Of a DNA stretch of 64,000 bases, positions 43,935 through 55,765 are shown piece by piece. The notes under the pieces were generated by a model. The model was given only the letters and a program-made list of their open reading frames with translations. It made no database searches and had not been told where the DNA came from. This stretch comes from Pholis gunnellus (Eukaryota; Chordata; Actinopteri; Perciformes; Pholidae). The position numbers were made by a program, and so were the translations under genes. The stretch lies in NCBI GenBank assembly GCA_910591455.2, contig OU342806.1, forward strand, positions 18,374,841 through 18,438,840. The letters run 5' to 3'. Every line of letters begins with the position of its first letter. The stretch's first letter is position 1.

Positions 43935-46210
43935 ATACACAGCTAGTAATCAAGTGGTGTTTGACTGGCACAAGTGCACAGCGGGGCTCATCAGAGTTTA
44001 GCTGCACATGGGCAGCCGATCTATAATCCATCCATCTTGGAGGCTCGCTTACCCGGGGTCACTATCCCAGCATGCACTGGGAGAGAGGAAAGGGAAACCT
44101 CCTGAACAGATCTCCAGGCAAACCCAAGGAAAGAACAGGTAGACGCGTTCATGCTGCATCCCATTTCTTCACCTCCATCCTCGACCTCTGCTTCCCTCGT
44201 CAAGTGAAACATGGGGTCCTTAATCATTACTTCTCAATAGTGACACTAGAGGTTATTTAACTGCATACAATCCTTCATGAAACAAAAGAAAAAGATCTCT
44301 AAAGATTAGGGTTCTCCATTCCATGATTTCAACATTGAACATGGTTTTTGCAAAAGTCAGAGTTATCGCTCCACTACTACTTGTAATTCTCTTTACAGAG
44401 GTCAAAACAAAACTGAAAGTCAAAACAAAATGAATAGAAAAGGTTGTAGAAAACTTTGACAAAGATTTCAACTGATGGAGGTAAATATTTCCCGACTTCT
44501 GGGCAGACCCTGACATTCTTCCTCTGTGAGTGGAGAAAGATGTTACCGTCTGCACTCTGACAGAACGCAACAAAGACAAATAACCTACGGCCGCCAGCTT
44601 TAGCTTTTGTTTTTTACATATTTATATTGGATGTTGGATGTAGTATATTATAGGTTATCAGGATATTATTTTCTAAATAGATTGATATTGATCATTATCA
44701 AGATATAATAATGGTAACACTCATGAGATTTGTTCAGCTGTGTAAATATCAGTGTATATATACTGGTTAAGGGTAAATGAAGATGAAGACACAGCTCAAA
44801 TTGAAAGGTTTCAGGTTCGCCTGAAAAACACTTTTATTGTTATTTTGTTCTTCAAATGGCCCTGGCTAGCCTAAAAACCCTCCCAAATCATAGCACAACT
44901 TGTCAGTAGTCTCTATAAAAAAGGATTTGGCTTGAATAAAGTGAAGCAGGACAAAGTTAGAGAGGTTTTGGTACAGAGAGGTCAGGCGGGGTCAAGCTAA
45001 ATTGTCATTTTGGAACCAGCTGTTCCATTTCACTTTTATATTCTATATAACTATATATTTCACTTGTTTTATCACTAATAGTATTCAATCTATCCAAATA
45101 CAGGAGTTTGGCATCATTTAGAGAGCCATAATCATCTCTAAGGCTGTAAACCATGGATCCATTCTCGTCTGACTGCAGTTTGACTGTGTGTATGTGAGGA
45201 TTTGTCAGCCTATGATTGGTCAATTTTAGAAAATGACACCTCTTTCGATGCGTCAGAGTCTCAGGAATGCGGTAGTAGTAGCCTGGTGTTGATTGACAGA
45301 GTCTTTAGCCAGTAACAATCAAAAAACTGCTGCACACTCCCGAGCATAAAATTCCATTCGCCAAAAGTCTAAGCCCTTACCCTGGAGTCCCACAAGCTAG
45401 CTTGACCCCCTTTTCACCAGGAAACAGATGAGAAACACACAGGATATACGTAGCAACAGTGTTTAGCCGACAAACGGGGAATCATGCCGGTCTTTTCATG
45501 ATTCAGCTAAAGGTGAGGTGCTGCTAAGATTTTTTTCCGGTGAAGCGGTTTGTTGTTCTGGCGTTTGTTTGCTCACAGCTCTGTACTGGTTTCAGGGAGA
45601 GAAATTCTGAAGATATCTTTGGATTCTGTGTCGAATTCTCATGATCTGCGATATATTGATGGTCCATGCAAGCCGTTAGCTTTTTTTTAAATATCGAAGC
45701 GGAGTGCATAGCTCGCCGACTCGTGGCGACAAATAAGTGATATTGCAGTACATCTTCTAGTTGCTTATATTAGTTGTCTATAATTGTGTTAGGAGTGTGT
45801 AAAGAATGACTTACATGGTAGTGTTGCCCAGCTGTTGCTGTTTAATCTGGTATATAACATGTGTGTAGCATTTATTATATTTGTTTCTGAAAAGTGCATT
45901 CTACGACACTCTCTTCACTAAACTGTGTCGCTGGAGGACCAAATAGTCCTCGCTCGGTAGCCAAGAGTTAATAAACCAGAATAGTGATTATAGTTTATTG
46001 TCTTAAATTATTTACTATCAGAACAGGTCAGGTCATTGAGGGTTGATTACATAAAGTATGTATTCGACAGTTCTAGTTGGCCATCTCACTGCTACACCCT
46101 ACTTGTGTATGTGCACCATGAACTTCAACACGAACTGGACAAAAATAAAGAAACAAATGGAATACCTGCACAGTACTTGATTATATATACAAATATAAAT
46201 AAAAAAAGGT
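43935..46210. other. Unique sequence
   Basis: No exon or identified repeat. The 45230-45480 part is more GC-rich than its flanks but has no clear motif. Confidence 0.45.
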
Positions 46211-46214
46211 CAGT

Positions 46215-46310
46215 ATTACCAAACAGTAGAGGGCAGTAATATGCTATTGCAGTCTATTCTGCTGAATCCCAAAAAGAAGACGACGTCTACCTGCCGAGCC
46301 GGCTAATTAT
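46215..46310. repeat. Possible interspersed repeat fragment
   Basis: AACAGTAGAGGGCAGTAATA followed by AAAAAGAAGACGACGTCTAC resembles a dispersed fish repeat that carries a CAGTAGAGGGC motif. The ends are undefined. Confidence 0.35.
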
Positions 46311-47490
46311 AAAAGATTTGCCCTTTGCTAATTTAAATGGGGTTGGAATAATAATTTAATAGTGCGGCTCTTCTACACTTTCCAAATGTAATCAGACAGA
46401 TTTGATCTAAGTCTGATTGTAAAACTATTCGTTTCGCAGGCGTTGCAATGCCACAGTAACCACAAAGTAGGCCGCTACGGTGGAGCCCTCGACTCTGCTG
46501 TCCGGCTGTTCATGTAGTGTTTTTGTAGGTAGAGGAAAGCTGAGAGAAAAATACCGTATCAAAAATAAAGCTCATAAATATATTATAGTTGGGGCGGATT
46601 TTCACATAGTGTTATTATGGCTCAGTCCCATTTTATTATGTATTATGTATTCTATATTTAAGTCTGTATGTGGACAACAAAGTAAAGCTGACATTGAAGT
46701 ACAAATGCAGGTGTTTTGGACTGATGAAGAGATTAAAGGGTTGTTGGTTCGACATCCAGTATAGAATTAAACTTGATCTAGGTAAGCACACATAATAACA
46801 ACTATTGGGTAAACTAACTACTTCTGTATCTTCTCCGGTCAGACCACCAACAGCGATTCATTTACTTCTTCTGCTTTTGTGAGGGTGGAAGATGTCTCCA
46901 GCAAGCTCAGACTCTGCCCCCAAGAGGTAAAGCGACACAACGACAGTCAAAGGCGATATTTTGGATTTACGAACAGATTAAGGTTGTCGGTTAAATGACC
47001 AGTACAATTTAATTTAATCCCAGCAAGGGCATAAGCAACACCAACCTGCAGGCTATTGACAATGAGCAACGCATTCTGTAGTGCATGCTCAGAAATAGTT
47101 TGAAATACCCTATTGTGGACGTATTTGTCCTTCAGTCAATAATATCATGGAAATATATAACATATCGCTATCTTTATTCTTATATCTACATACATTTTAA
47201 GTGATATTCCTGTTGACTAAATAGCAAAACAGGCAGACGGACAGGCAGGGAGACAGATTGGTTAGCAGACAGATACAAAGAAAGTAATACAGACAGGCAG
47301 ACAGAAAGACAAGCACATAGCTGAAGCCTTGCTACCCTGACATCTGGGAAGCTATTTGCAACAATGCACACAGAAGGAGGATATGAAAAAAAGGTAAAAG
47401 AGAGAAACTAGATAAAGTAAAAGCACTCTTTCATATGAAATCAAGAGTTTAGGGGCCAGAGTTCAGCCATAAGTGGCGCTGCTACAACAC
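46311..47490. other. Unique sequence with one weak coding hint
   Basis: A 94-codon frame at 46480-46764 ends FWTDEEIKGLLVRHPV. The WTDEEIKxLL phrase resembles the first helix of Myb/SANT-like domains found in some transposon-derived proteins. The rest of the frame has no support and no clear splice sites were found. Confidence 0.35.
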
Positions 47491-47499
47491 GGCACAGAG

Positions 47500-47812
47500 A
47501 AAAATTAATTTCACATTCTTTAATTTTCAGAATAAAATGGCTAGCCATTTCAGGTCGAATAATTGTTTGAACCAATGATTTTATCATTAATCCGACAGCG
47601 GCCCACGAGAGCTGGGGGTCACACCGGAGGTTGATTAGGTACGAGGCTGCACAAAGAGCCCTCCAGTCGATGCCATTGAAAAGGAGCAAGTCATTTAGAT
47701 TGTGAATTGGACCCGGGGCTGCGAGGCTCGCTCCATTACAGGCCATTTTCAATTTCAGCCTCACAATAAACATCAAGCCGGGCCAAGGAAATTACAGCAT
47801 CTTGGAGATGTA
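47500..47812. other. Candidate conserved non-coding element
   Basis: Repeat-free, 300 bases, with AAATTAATTTCACATTC, CATTCTTTAATTTTCAG, TTTATCATTAATCCGAC, GGTTGATTAGGTACG and ATTACAGGCCATTTTCAA. The alternation of AT-rich cores with GC-rich complex sequence is the strongest CNE-like pattern in the window. An open minus-strand frame (47441-47776) overlaps, but no domain is recognisable. Confidence 0.4.
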
Positions 47813-47844
47813 GCCGAACAGATAGGTGGGGTACGGACAAGATG

Positions 47845-47960
47845 ACATGACTGGAGGGGGAGGAGGGGCGGGTAATGGTAAGGGCTGGAGAGAGGAAAAA
47901 AAGCAGAGATTATCCAAAGTGGAAAACTGGAGGTGTGAAAGAGAAAGAAATTCCAACCTC
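47845..47960. repeat. Purine-rich tract
   Basis: GGAGGGGGAGGAGGGGCGGG then AGAGAGGAAAAAAAGC-type sequence. Confidence 0.6.
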
Positions 47961-49940
47961 TCTGACTCTGAGAGAGTTTTACATACAGCGTGTTCATGTA
48001 CTCAAACTACCAATGTGTATACTTACACCGCCAAGGAAAGTTTGTCTGAACCCGAATTAATGCGAGAGCTTTTACTCTTTATGACTTAGTTGTCCTTGAA
48101 TTAATATTCTGTCGATCGGATTAGAAAATGATGAACGATGGATGTCCACAAAACAAAGACTGAATCAGAAACTATTCAGTTTGCCTCATAGATATCACCA
48201 AGTGTACAAATCTAATTAGTATTAGACTTCAGAGGACAACATGTAACACGCAGCGAACAAAGAAATACATTTACTGTGCCAATCAAGGACTTACCATCAT
48301 TTCTTTAATGTTGCGCTTTTCAATTAGACGCAGGCAAAGTACAAACAAGTAACTATTTGTCCATCTTACTGTCAGACACGCAAGTGTGCAATCTCGAAGC
48401 TCGCATGTGTTGGTCCTGAATCATTTTCAGCATCATGAATGGAACTGCAAATGCAGGTTGTTTACACCCCAAATATTTGTATGGAGCATTCAGTACAAGT
48501 AATTAAATCAGTTTAATTTGTGCCTCAAATCAATGGATAGAATTTCATTGCTTTTTGTGACAGTGTTCTTGTATAGTTATGGCATATACAAATCCATATG
48601 AGACTGAAATGAATAGGAAAAGCATAATTTCACTTAATTTCAGTGTGTTATAAAAAGAAAAAGTCATATCAACATTTTTCTTTACTTGCTTCTTATTTTC
48701 TTTCCATACAGAGGGGAAGGTCACATGTGTAAAAGTGGCTCTCTGATTGAAGAGACATATTCTGTATGTGCCCATTGTGACACGGATAATTACTTCCAAT
48801 AGGGAAATCCAACTGATCTTCACTGACATAATTTGGATGGAAAGGCTCTCACAGTGGCCTCAAATGTTTACATGGACTCTTTACTCAGAGAACCACAAGA
48901 TCACATTTAACGAATGAACTGGGACCCTTTAAGATACACCACAAGACGACAGGAGAGACTTTTGAATGCGATGGTACCGCCACCCATGTTACAAATAAAA
49001 ACACAACAGGCATGTACTCCAAAGAGAACCCTTATGTGCATGCAAGCAGAGCTACTATCAACTGCTTTCAAACATACACAATATATAAGATTCCAGTGTC
49101 AGCAAGCATGAGACGCTTCTTTTGCTTCTAGAGTGCTGGATTTGTGGAAACGTACACATTGTACAAATTCCAAAAATAGATAACGCCATGTTTTTACCTT
49201 CAACCAGGGCTTAGTCTATATTGAGATTTAGTTTGGTGTGTATATGTCTGTTTTTTTGGAGTGCCACAATCAAAAACTACACTTAGGAGAACTTCACGAA
49301 TGTAAAATTGTCAAAAACGTCCCCATATCATGATTCATTTCAAATCTGTCTGATCAAACGGTAAATAAGAAGATTACAACTCTGACGTCTTCGACGGCAG
49401 CTTTTAGTGCTTGACTGTTTTCAGTACTTAGTGCTCTGTCCACCAACACATTGTCAAAACACAATGATAGGAAATGACATAGGAAATCTTAATGCACGTA
49501 AGCTTGGAGGAGTTCACCCCAAGATGAAAATTCAGTCAATATCTGATATCCGTCAATGGAAATGGGTTCCATTTAAGTGTAATCCAAGCATTTTCCAACC
49601 AAATACTTACACTGTCTCTAAAGCAGTCTATATTATGTAGCATTAGGACACTGTAACTCATTTTCATGTCTAATATGGCAACAAAACCAAGGAAAAACTG
49701 ACGTTTTGGGAGCAAACAAATCTACTAATTAGATATCAGACTTGTACCTCAAAAATAATTCTTGACATTGCTCAAGGGTATCTTCAATATTTTTGAATTT
49801 GTATGAAAATAAAAGGGAAAATTTCAGTGGAGCTCCACACAAAGCCATAAGAATCCAAAAGAGTAACAGCTAAACAAAAACCAAAGCAATGAAAAAAAAT
49901 CCGTCTCTCTGGTGGTATTAAGAACATTAAGCACCGGCGT
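47961..49940. other. Unique AT-rich sequence
   Basis: Nothing recognised on either strand. Confidence 0.5.
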
Positions 49941-49949
49941 TTTCTCTCC

Positions 49950-50062
49950 ATCTGTGGCAGAAAATCAATGGTCGCGGCCCGCGGGGACAGCCGGAGGCTA
50001 ATTTTACCCTGCATTTTCTCTGGCGGCTAATCCCGCGGCCAGGAGCTAAACCAGGGAGAGCA
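49950..50062. other. Candidate conserved non-coding element
   Basis: Contains GGCAGAAAATCAATGGTCGC, GGAGGCTAATTTTACC and two GGCTAAT cores in a GC-rich setting. Confidence 0.3.
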
Positions 50063-51155
50063 AGATGAGGAAGAGGAGCAGAGAAGAAAAGGAAAAGAGA
50101 TCTCTCTCCCTAAATGAATATTATCAGCATGAAAACAAAGTGACTACCTGAACAAAGTCTATTTTACAGAACCACTTCAATAGATTTCACCCCTCTCTCT
50201 CTCTCTTTCCCTGTGGGATGACGGTGGGTATATATCCATACACGCACTAGAAATATCACCTACCCCCACACCCACCCAAAAAAACACATACACACAGTAC
50301 ATATAGGGGGGAGATACATGCAGACACCCGGATACACATGCAGACAGCTGTAATGGGAGAAACCTAGATCCAGGAGCTCCCTGACAAAAGCAATTTTAAG
50401 ACGACAGAGAAAGTTTCTGATGTGTTTCCACATGAAGATTCACCTATTTGATATTTGCGTTTCCTAGAAGGCAGCTGAACAGGCAGTGGAATGTCTGCTT
50501 GTATTCACCCCATCAATGTGTGTCTTCTGTTTGCTTTCTTACCTTTAGGTAAAGGGCATTAAACATGGCAAATGGGGGGAAGTGATGACTCCTGATGGGG
50601 CACTGGTTGTGCAAAGACATGACAGACTGTTCTAATAAGTCGGTACAGCCTAAATAAACTAATGTCAGCACTTTAAGTCTATTTTAGTCATTTTAAAACT
50701 AGGTCAAAATAACAATAAAAAGATTTGCAGTCAGAAAATAGCTTTTAGAGTCTACAGTGACCCCTTAGAATATTTATATGTATATATTTGTCGGCAAAAC
50801 TACATTGAAACTGTTTGTGCATCCTCTGGTCCTGAATCTGTAAATGTTTGAAGTCAAACTCAGGAAGTGCATTGCATCGTGGGAGAGGGTATGCAACAGT
50901 GGGTGGCAACAACACACCGACGCCTAGCTTATGTACTCCTAGAGATAAAACTAGAAGAAGACATTTCTGTTTGTTGAAAAGGCTGCTAACATCACATTCC
51001 TATTTTTTATTCAACCAAAATGTAAAAAAAAAAATTGTTATCGCAGGGCATTTTTGATTTTCACATAGCTTTAATTCAGGCTGTCATGCAAATGTAATAT
51101 ATGCGTAAAACAAAATGTACTTCCATATTTGACTGAAGCTTGCCATGCTCCTGTG
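50063..51155. other. Unique sequence
   Basis: Includes a C-rich CACCTACCCCCACACCCACC stretch near 50257 and no recognisable gene. Confidence 0.5.
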
Positions 51156-51157
51156 TG

Positions 51158-51160
<3 letters not shown>

Positions 51161-51198
<38 letters not shown>
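51161..51198. repeat. (GT)n microsatellite
   Basis: About 19 GT units with a degenerate GTGCACGTACGTGTGTGTGC tail. Confidence 0.96.
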
Positions 51199-51201
<3 letters not shown>

Positions 51202-51369
51202 TGCACGTACGTGTGTGTGCACCAGCGCTGCCTTGCACACAAAGAGAGAGAGAGAGGAGGGGTGCTGTTTTAGTCATTAAGGAAATGAAGTGAGGGGTGA
51301 AATCTACTGAGGGAGATAGATTTCTATAGAGTCATGGTACATGCTCTATCACAGCAGGCGTAACACACG

Positions 51370-51457
51370 CACACACACACACACACACCTTAATCAAATC
51401 TTTCTGCTCTGCTACTGATCCACTCTGCACCGTTGCATGGGAACAACACACTCAACT

Positions 51458-51488
<31 letters not shown>
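51370..51488. repeat. (CA)n and opposed (GT)n arrays
   Basis: CA at 51371-51388 and GT at 51464-51488. Confidence 0.94.
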
Positions 51489-52400
51489 ATGCTGTATGTA
51501 TATGCATGATGTTGATAAACATATGTTTATGTACAGTATTGTAGAGAAGTGCACAGCTCCGGTGAGACACTAGAGAATGATGAACACACTTTTTTTCACA
51601 CTTTCATCGCATAGTTTTGTTTAGAATTATCAAGTGAAAGTTTGACGGTTGATGCAAGTGGCCAAAAATCGATCTAAAAATAACTATTATCTTGTCTGGT
51701 GTGATGAAGAAATCTGCTGTCAAATGATGTGAAACAAAGAGATTTCGCTTTTAAGCTGATAGTCCCTGTTACACAACATGACGTATCACAATTATATGAA
51801 TTCTTCTTAGCTGCAACCAAAAATAGAAAGCCACATACATCTATTAATTAAAGTGTATCTTCCATTCACAATGCATCAGTCTTAGAACCAATAATAGCAT
51901 CTGGAAACAATAATAAAAGACAAACATTAGAGGCCATTAAAAAAGCTGCTGATCTGGTGATCTCCTCGATGTAAAATAGGATTGAAGGTATATGTATATT
52001 TTGATATGTGGAAGGGCGAGTATGAGGCGGTAGACAGCTAGCTTAGTGTGCATGTGTGAATAAATTGCAAACAAAAAACTTGGACTTGTTATATTTGTGA
52101 AACGGCAAGAGGGGTGAGGTGGTGGGAGGTTGAGTGTGCAAGAGGAGGGCACGCTGCTTCTCTCTCTTTTACATGTAATATCTGTATAGCTGTATGTTCA
52201 TGACATCTTGTGAGGACGACGTGGAAAAAGTTATAAAAAGTTGAATTCACAACTTTGTGAGGCTTGCAACCTGTCAAAGCTGTGAGGGAAGCCCATATGA
52301 CGACTGTACGATATGTCTACAGCGACCACCCAGATGTGCTGAACCTCTGCCAGCCTCACAGCAGATCTACTCCTTTATGGGCGCACACTCTTTAATAGAC
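51489..52400. other. Unique AT-rich sequence
   Basis: No exon, RNA or dispersed repeat recognised. Confidence 0.5.
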
Positions 52401-52407
52401 GGATGAT

Positions 52408-52560
52408 ACCGAGGGGGAGTGAAAGAGAGAGGCAAAGGGTGGGGGAAATGGGATGAGGGAAATAGACAAAAAGAGAGGAAGAGGGGAGGGCAGAGAGGAA
52501 TGAATGGAAGGGGAGAGAGGGGGAGATGGGATGAGAGAGAAAAGAGAAAAGGAGGGTAGA
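52408..52560. repeat. Purine-rich tract
   Basis: Almost all G/A on the + strand, with GGGGGAAATGGGATGAGGG blocks. Confidence 0.85.
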
Positions 52561-52698
52561 CACCTCTTCCACATCACTGCCTTCAATTTAACACAGGTGG
52601 TAAAGTTAGAAGATAACACTGATAGTTTCGCCAACGCTTCGCATGGGGAATGATACACAACAGACACACAGATTCCTACCTCCTCTTGTATGAGACGA

Positions 52699-52721
52699 GG
52701 GGGGGGGGGGGGGGGGGGGGG
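52699..52721. repeat. 23-base poly-G
   Basis: Twenty-three uninterrupted G, followed by more purine-rich sequence (52722-52805). Confidence 0.95.
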
Positions 52722-52805
52722 CTGAGATGGAGGGAGGAACGCTGGAACCCAAGGACACAAAAGAGAAAGGAGATAAAAAAAAGAAAAAAAAGAGGAGGGG
52801 CTGCA

Positions 52806-53350
52806 GAGAGAAAAACCATCACAGTCTGACTATTTCTCTGTGTGTGCGCTTGTCAATTACACACGGCTGAGATAGTTTATTAACCTCTCGGGCTAGTAGG
52901 TCATCCTAGTACCACAGGTTAGGACCTGCAGGTAATTGATGAAGTACACAGTGTCCCGCCAACCACATCTCCACACCACTGGAGCCGCCCCCCCTCAATA
53001 AATACATGAGTGTAGCTTATTTGGAAGACTTGCATGAACTTGGGAGGCCTGCAGGTCTACATTACCAGGACAACCTTGTCTCAGAAAAATGTACTTGTTC
53101 TCCAGCAGCATAACGGAAATGTACCTTTTTCAAGAACGTTTTTAAAGAAAGGCACTCTCTCCCCATTTTTGCATGCTATAACTGTGACAGTACCAGCACA
53201 CTGCAGTTTAGATCAATCAGTTCTTCTGTATTTGGTGGCGAAAGATCTGCAAAAAACAGTATCACCTGTAAATCTGAATGGTAAGAAGTCTTACATGATA
53301 TGCAGTTTAGTTTAGTAACTGGGAAAGTACCGTGATTTATTAAACAAACA
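52806..53350. other. Unique sequence
   Basis: The 93-codon frame at 53034-53315 has no recognisable domain. No repeat seen. Confidence 0.45.
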
Positions 53351-53357
53351 TTCAATA

Positions 53358-53585
53358 GGTTGATTGGCAGAGAAATTTATATGAATACACAAATTGTTTA
53401 GGGCATCTCTCAGCAAAAATGTCAACAATTCACAGGTTCCAGCTTCTAAATGTGCTGGTTTTCTTTATCTAATGTGATGAGCTGAATATTTTTAAATGTT
53501 GGTCGGACATCACCTTAGTTTTTTGGGAAATTAATGGAGAGAATATTTATCAGACTAATCGATGAAAATAATAGTTAGTTGTCCA
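53358..53585 (+). mobile_element. Interspersed repeat copy (ATTAATCG-type family)
   Basis: Contains GGTTGATTGGCAGAGAAATT, CACAGGTTCCAGCTTCTAAA, GTGATGAGCTGAATATTTTT and ATCGATGAAAATAATAGTTA. Same order and orientation as the copy at 42650-42925, with different internal deletions. Confidence 0.65.
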
Positions 53586-54170
53586 AATTATGAAAACAAA
53601 AGCCATTCAACAACTGAAATAAAAATCTATGTGTTAATACTGGTGATGTAGTATAACTCAAAGCTAAAGAGTTAGCATAGCACACAAGCACATGAATTGG
53701 TCAACTTCCCGGAGACTCAACAAGTTCTCAAACCAGCAGTAAATGACGAATTGCCAGTATCTTGTAAAATGACTCATATGACCAATGGATGAACAACTAT
53801 CCAATCTGCCACCTCTATGGATCAGATTTGTTAAATTTCAGCAATAAAACTACTTGGATGAGGTTGGGTAACAATCTTAGTCACAGTTAACTCTAGAGGA
53901 AATGTTTAAAAGAAACCAAAGATTTGTTGACTCAACCATCTACCATAAACTTCTCCCTGTGTTGTGTTTTAAAAGACGCCAATTACTCGTGGTGGCAAGA
54001 GGTTGCTTGAAATGATCAGTGCTGTTGATTATCTGGTGAAGACAGTCTTTAAAAACTTGTAAAACTCGGATGTATTCTTTGTTTGTTTCATCATTCTTGA
54101 TTGTAGCTGTATGCTAAAATGACTGTATAACTGAAAAACTACAGGTTGGCATTGTAAGCAGCCTCCACTC
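53586..54170. other. Unique sequence
   Basis: Nothing recognised. Confidence 0.5.
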
Positions 54171-54229
54171 TCTCTCTTATTTGGTTGCTAAATAAATCTC
54201 CTGCCCTTATGAGAGGAACTTCTGAGTAA

Positions 54230-54490
54230 CAATAATATGGCAGAGCTGCAGCGTTCCCTCACACTAAAAGTAAACAGGAGTGATGATGGCTGGCAGGTAA
54301 GGCTGTCCTCCTCCAAGACAATCAACGCTTCCCTCATCCTCATTAGCAATAAATCAAAGACTGAAGAGACGAAAAACAACACTGTGACTGTCACAATATC
54401 CCTCTTTTGTTTGAGGCCACTGCGATGTTCGTTGAGGTGCGATCAAAGAAGCTTAATGATGAGCAGAGGCAGATAAATGAGAGGACGGCT
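54230..54490. other. Candidate conserved non-coding element or possible exon
   Basis: A 20-codon frame from ATG 54237 runs to CAG|GTAAGG at 54296/54297, a good splice-donor match. The same frame stays open past it to 54476, and an in-frame TGA lies upstream at 54210-54212. The rest (CATTAGCAATAAATCAAAG, AAGCTTAATGATGAGC) looks regulatory. I cannot decide between an exon and a CNE. Confidence 0.25.
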
Positions 54491-54594
54491 CAAACCTTAA
54501 TGAGTGACAGGAAACGAAGAATAACCACTCTCTTGTAGATATATTCAGTACATTCATGTTTGCTGCCGTTGTGTATCTGTGAGCTACAAAAGAG

Positions 54595-54635
54595 TGTTTG
54601 TGTGTGTGTGAGAGTGAGTGAGTGTGTTTTGAGTG
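54595..54635. repeat. Short interrupted (GT)n
   Basis: GT run at about 54598-54610 followed by GAGTGAGTGAGTGTG. Confidence 0.8.
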
Positions 54636-54822
54636 TGAATGGAGGTAATGGGCAAGTACAGCTGGCCAGCGCTCAGCTTAAATGCTGCCTGATTGTTTCA
54701 GCTCATCCTGAGTTTGATGATGGGAGACGGTGTTGTTGTTTGAACAAATATACGGCGCAGCAAGCGCACATCTGTGGGGCGCTAACAGGTGTGGAAGAGA
54801 CAAGAGGGGAGATGGTGTGAGA

Positions 54823-54872
54823 GACGCCGAGAGAGTGAGTAGGAGAGAAAGAGAGAGAAAGAGAGAGAGAAT
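54823..54872. repeat. GA-rich low-complexity tract
   Basis: GAGAGAAAGAGAGAGAAAGA-type sequence. Confidence 0.8.
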
Positions 54873-55200
54873 AGTGAATTTTGGAAAACATCCCAGCGCC
54901 AAGTAGAAGCCAAATTTAAAGGAAAATCAAAGCCTTTTACCTGTACACTTGAAGATAATAGCGCTGTTAGTATGAGAGAGAGAGACGTGTGAATCCGCAT
55001 TATATCAGCTGTGTTTAGATCAGCTAAATATGGGCAGATTCAGCTTTGAGGAGCTACAATCAGATCATCAAACCTGGATGAGCAGATGTCTGCATGTGGG
55101 GAAACACACAACATATGTTGGTGATGTTTACGGACGCGAGTCACACAGTTTATCCCAGTAAAAGTACACCACATGACTAAATGTAAGTAAGACAGTGGAC
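54873..55200. other. Unique sequence
   Basis: Nothing recognised. Confidence 0.5.
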
Positions 55201-55202
55201 AG

Positions 55203-55580
55203 TTTGTCGAGCGTCTCATTCCAAAACGACGGCCATTGATTTGCTTCCCTAACAGCCTTTACTCTTTTGGTTTCAGGCTTTCAACAACATTTTGGAACCT
55301 GACTGCAGAGATTTGCTCCCATTGAGCCACAGGAGTGAGGTCGGGCAGTGATGTAGGGCAATAAGGCCTGGCTCACAGCCGTGGGCTCCAGTTCAATCCA
55401 AAGGTGTTGGATGGGGTTAACGTCCGCACTCTGTAGAGCCCAGTGATATTCTTTTTTTTCATCAAACACAGAAAACGATATCCTTATGGACCTTGTATGT
55501 TGAAGCGTTATGAATTATCTTAATTAGAACCAAAGAGGCTAGCTCATGAGAACCAGCCCCAGACCAAACCCACACCATAT
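55203..55580 (-). pseudogene. Tc1/mariner transposase relic (decayed fragment)
   Basis: On the minus strand, 55469-55281 gives a 63-residue frame. It contains W-ALQSADVNPIQHLWIELE, the decayed form of the Tc1-family WPAQSPDLNPIEHLW signature that holds the third catalytic acid of the DDE domain. Here that position is Gln (codon at 55407-55409), so the triad is broken. In DNA, ATTTTGGAACCTGACTGCAG, GATTTGCTCCCATTGAGCCA and TGAGGTCGGGCAGTGATGTA match the fish Tc1-like element I recall. The upstream coding part (55470-55580) is shortened by deletions but keeps CAGCCCCAGACCA. The N-terminal DNA-binding region and inverted repeats are absent. Confidence 0.85.
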
Positions 55581-55617
55581 ATATGGCTTATATTAAGTCC
55601 CACCATGGATGGTGAGA

Positions 55618-55765
55618 TACACTCAGTGGCCACTTACTTAATACAACTGTTCTGCAATACAGTCTCCTTTTATCATGGCTTTTTTTTGTCATTGTCATCA
55701 AGGTCATAGCTAGTAGTGGTGTTGGTACCACTCAAGTGCATAATATTGAGAGGCGTTACGAATAT
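55618..55765 (+). mobile_element. Interspersed repeat fragment (TACACTCAGTGGCCAC family)
   Basis: Begins ATACACTCAGTGGCCACTTA and continues with ACAACTGTTCTGCAATACAG and GTAGTGGTGTTGGTACCACT. This resembles a dispersed fish repeat that starts TACACTCAGTGGCC. It lies about 40 bases after the Tc1 relic. Confidence 0.5.

Noticed and set aside
44820..44850. GGTTCGCCTGA as a polymerase III B box
   Set aside because: No A box at tRNA spacing and no surrounding repeat structure.
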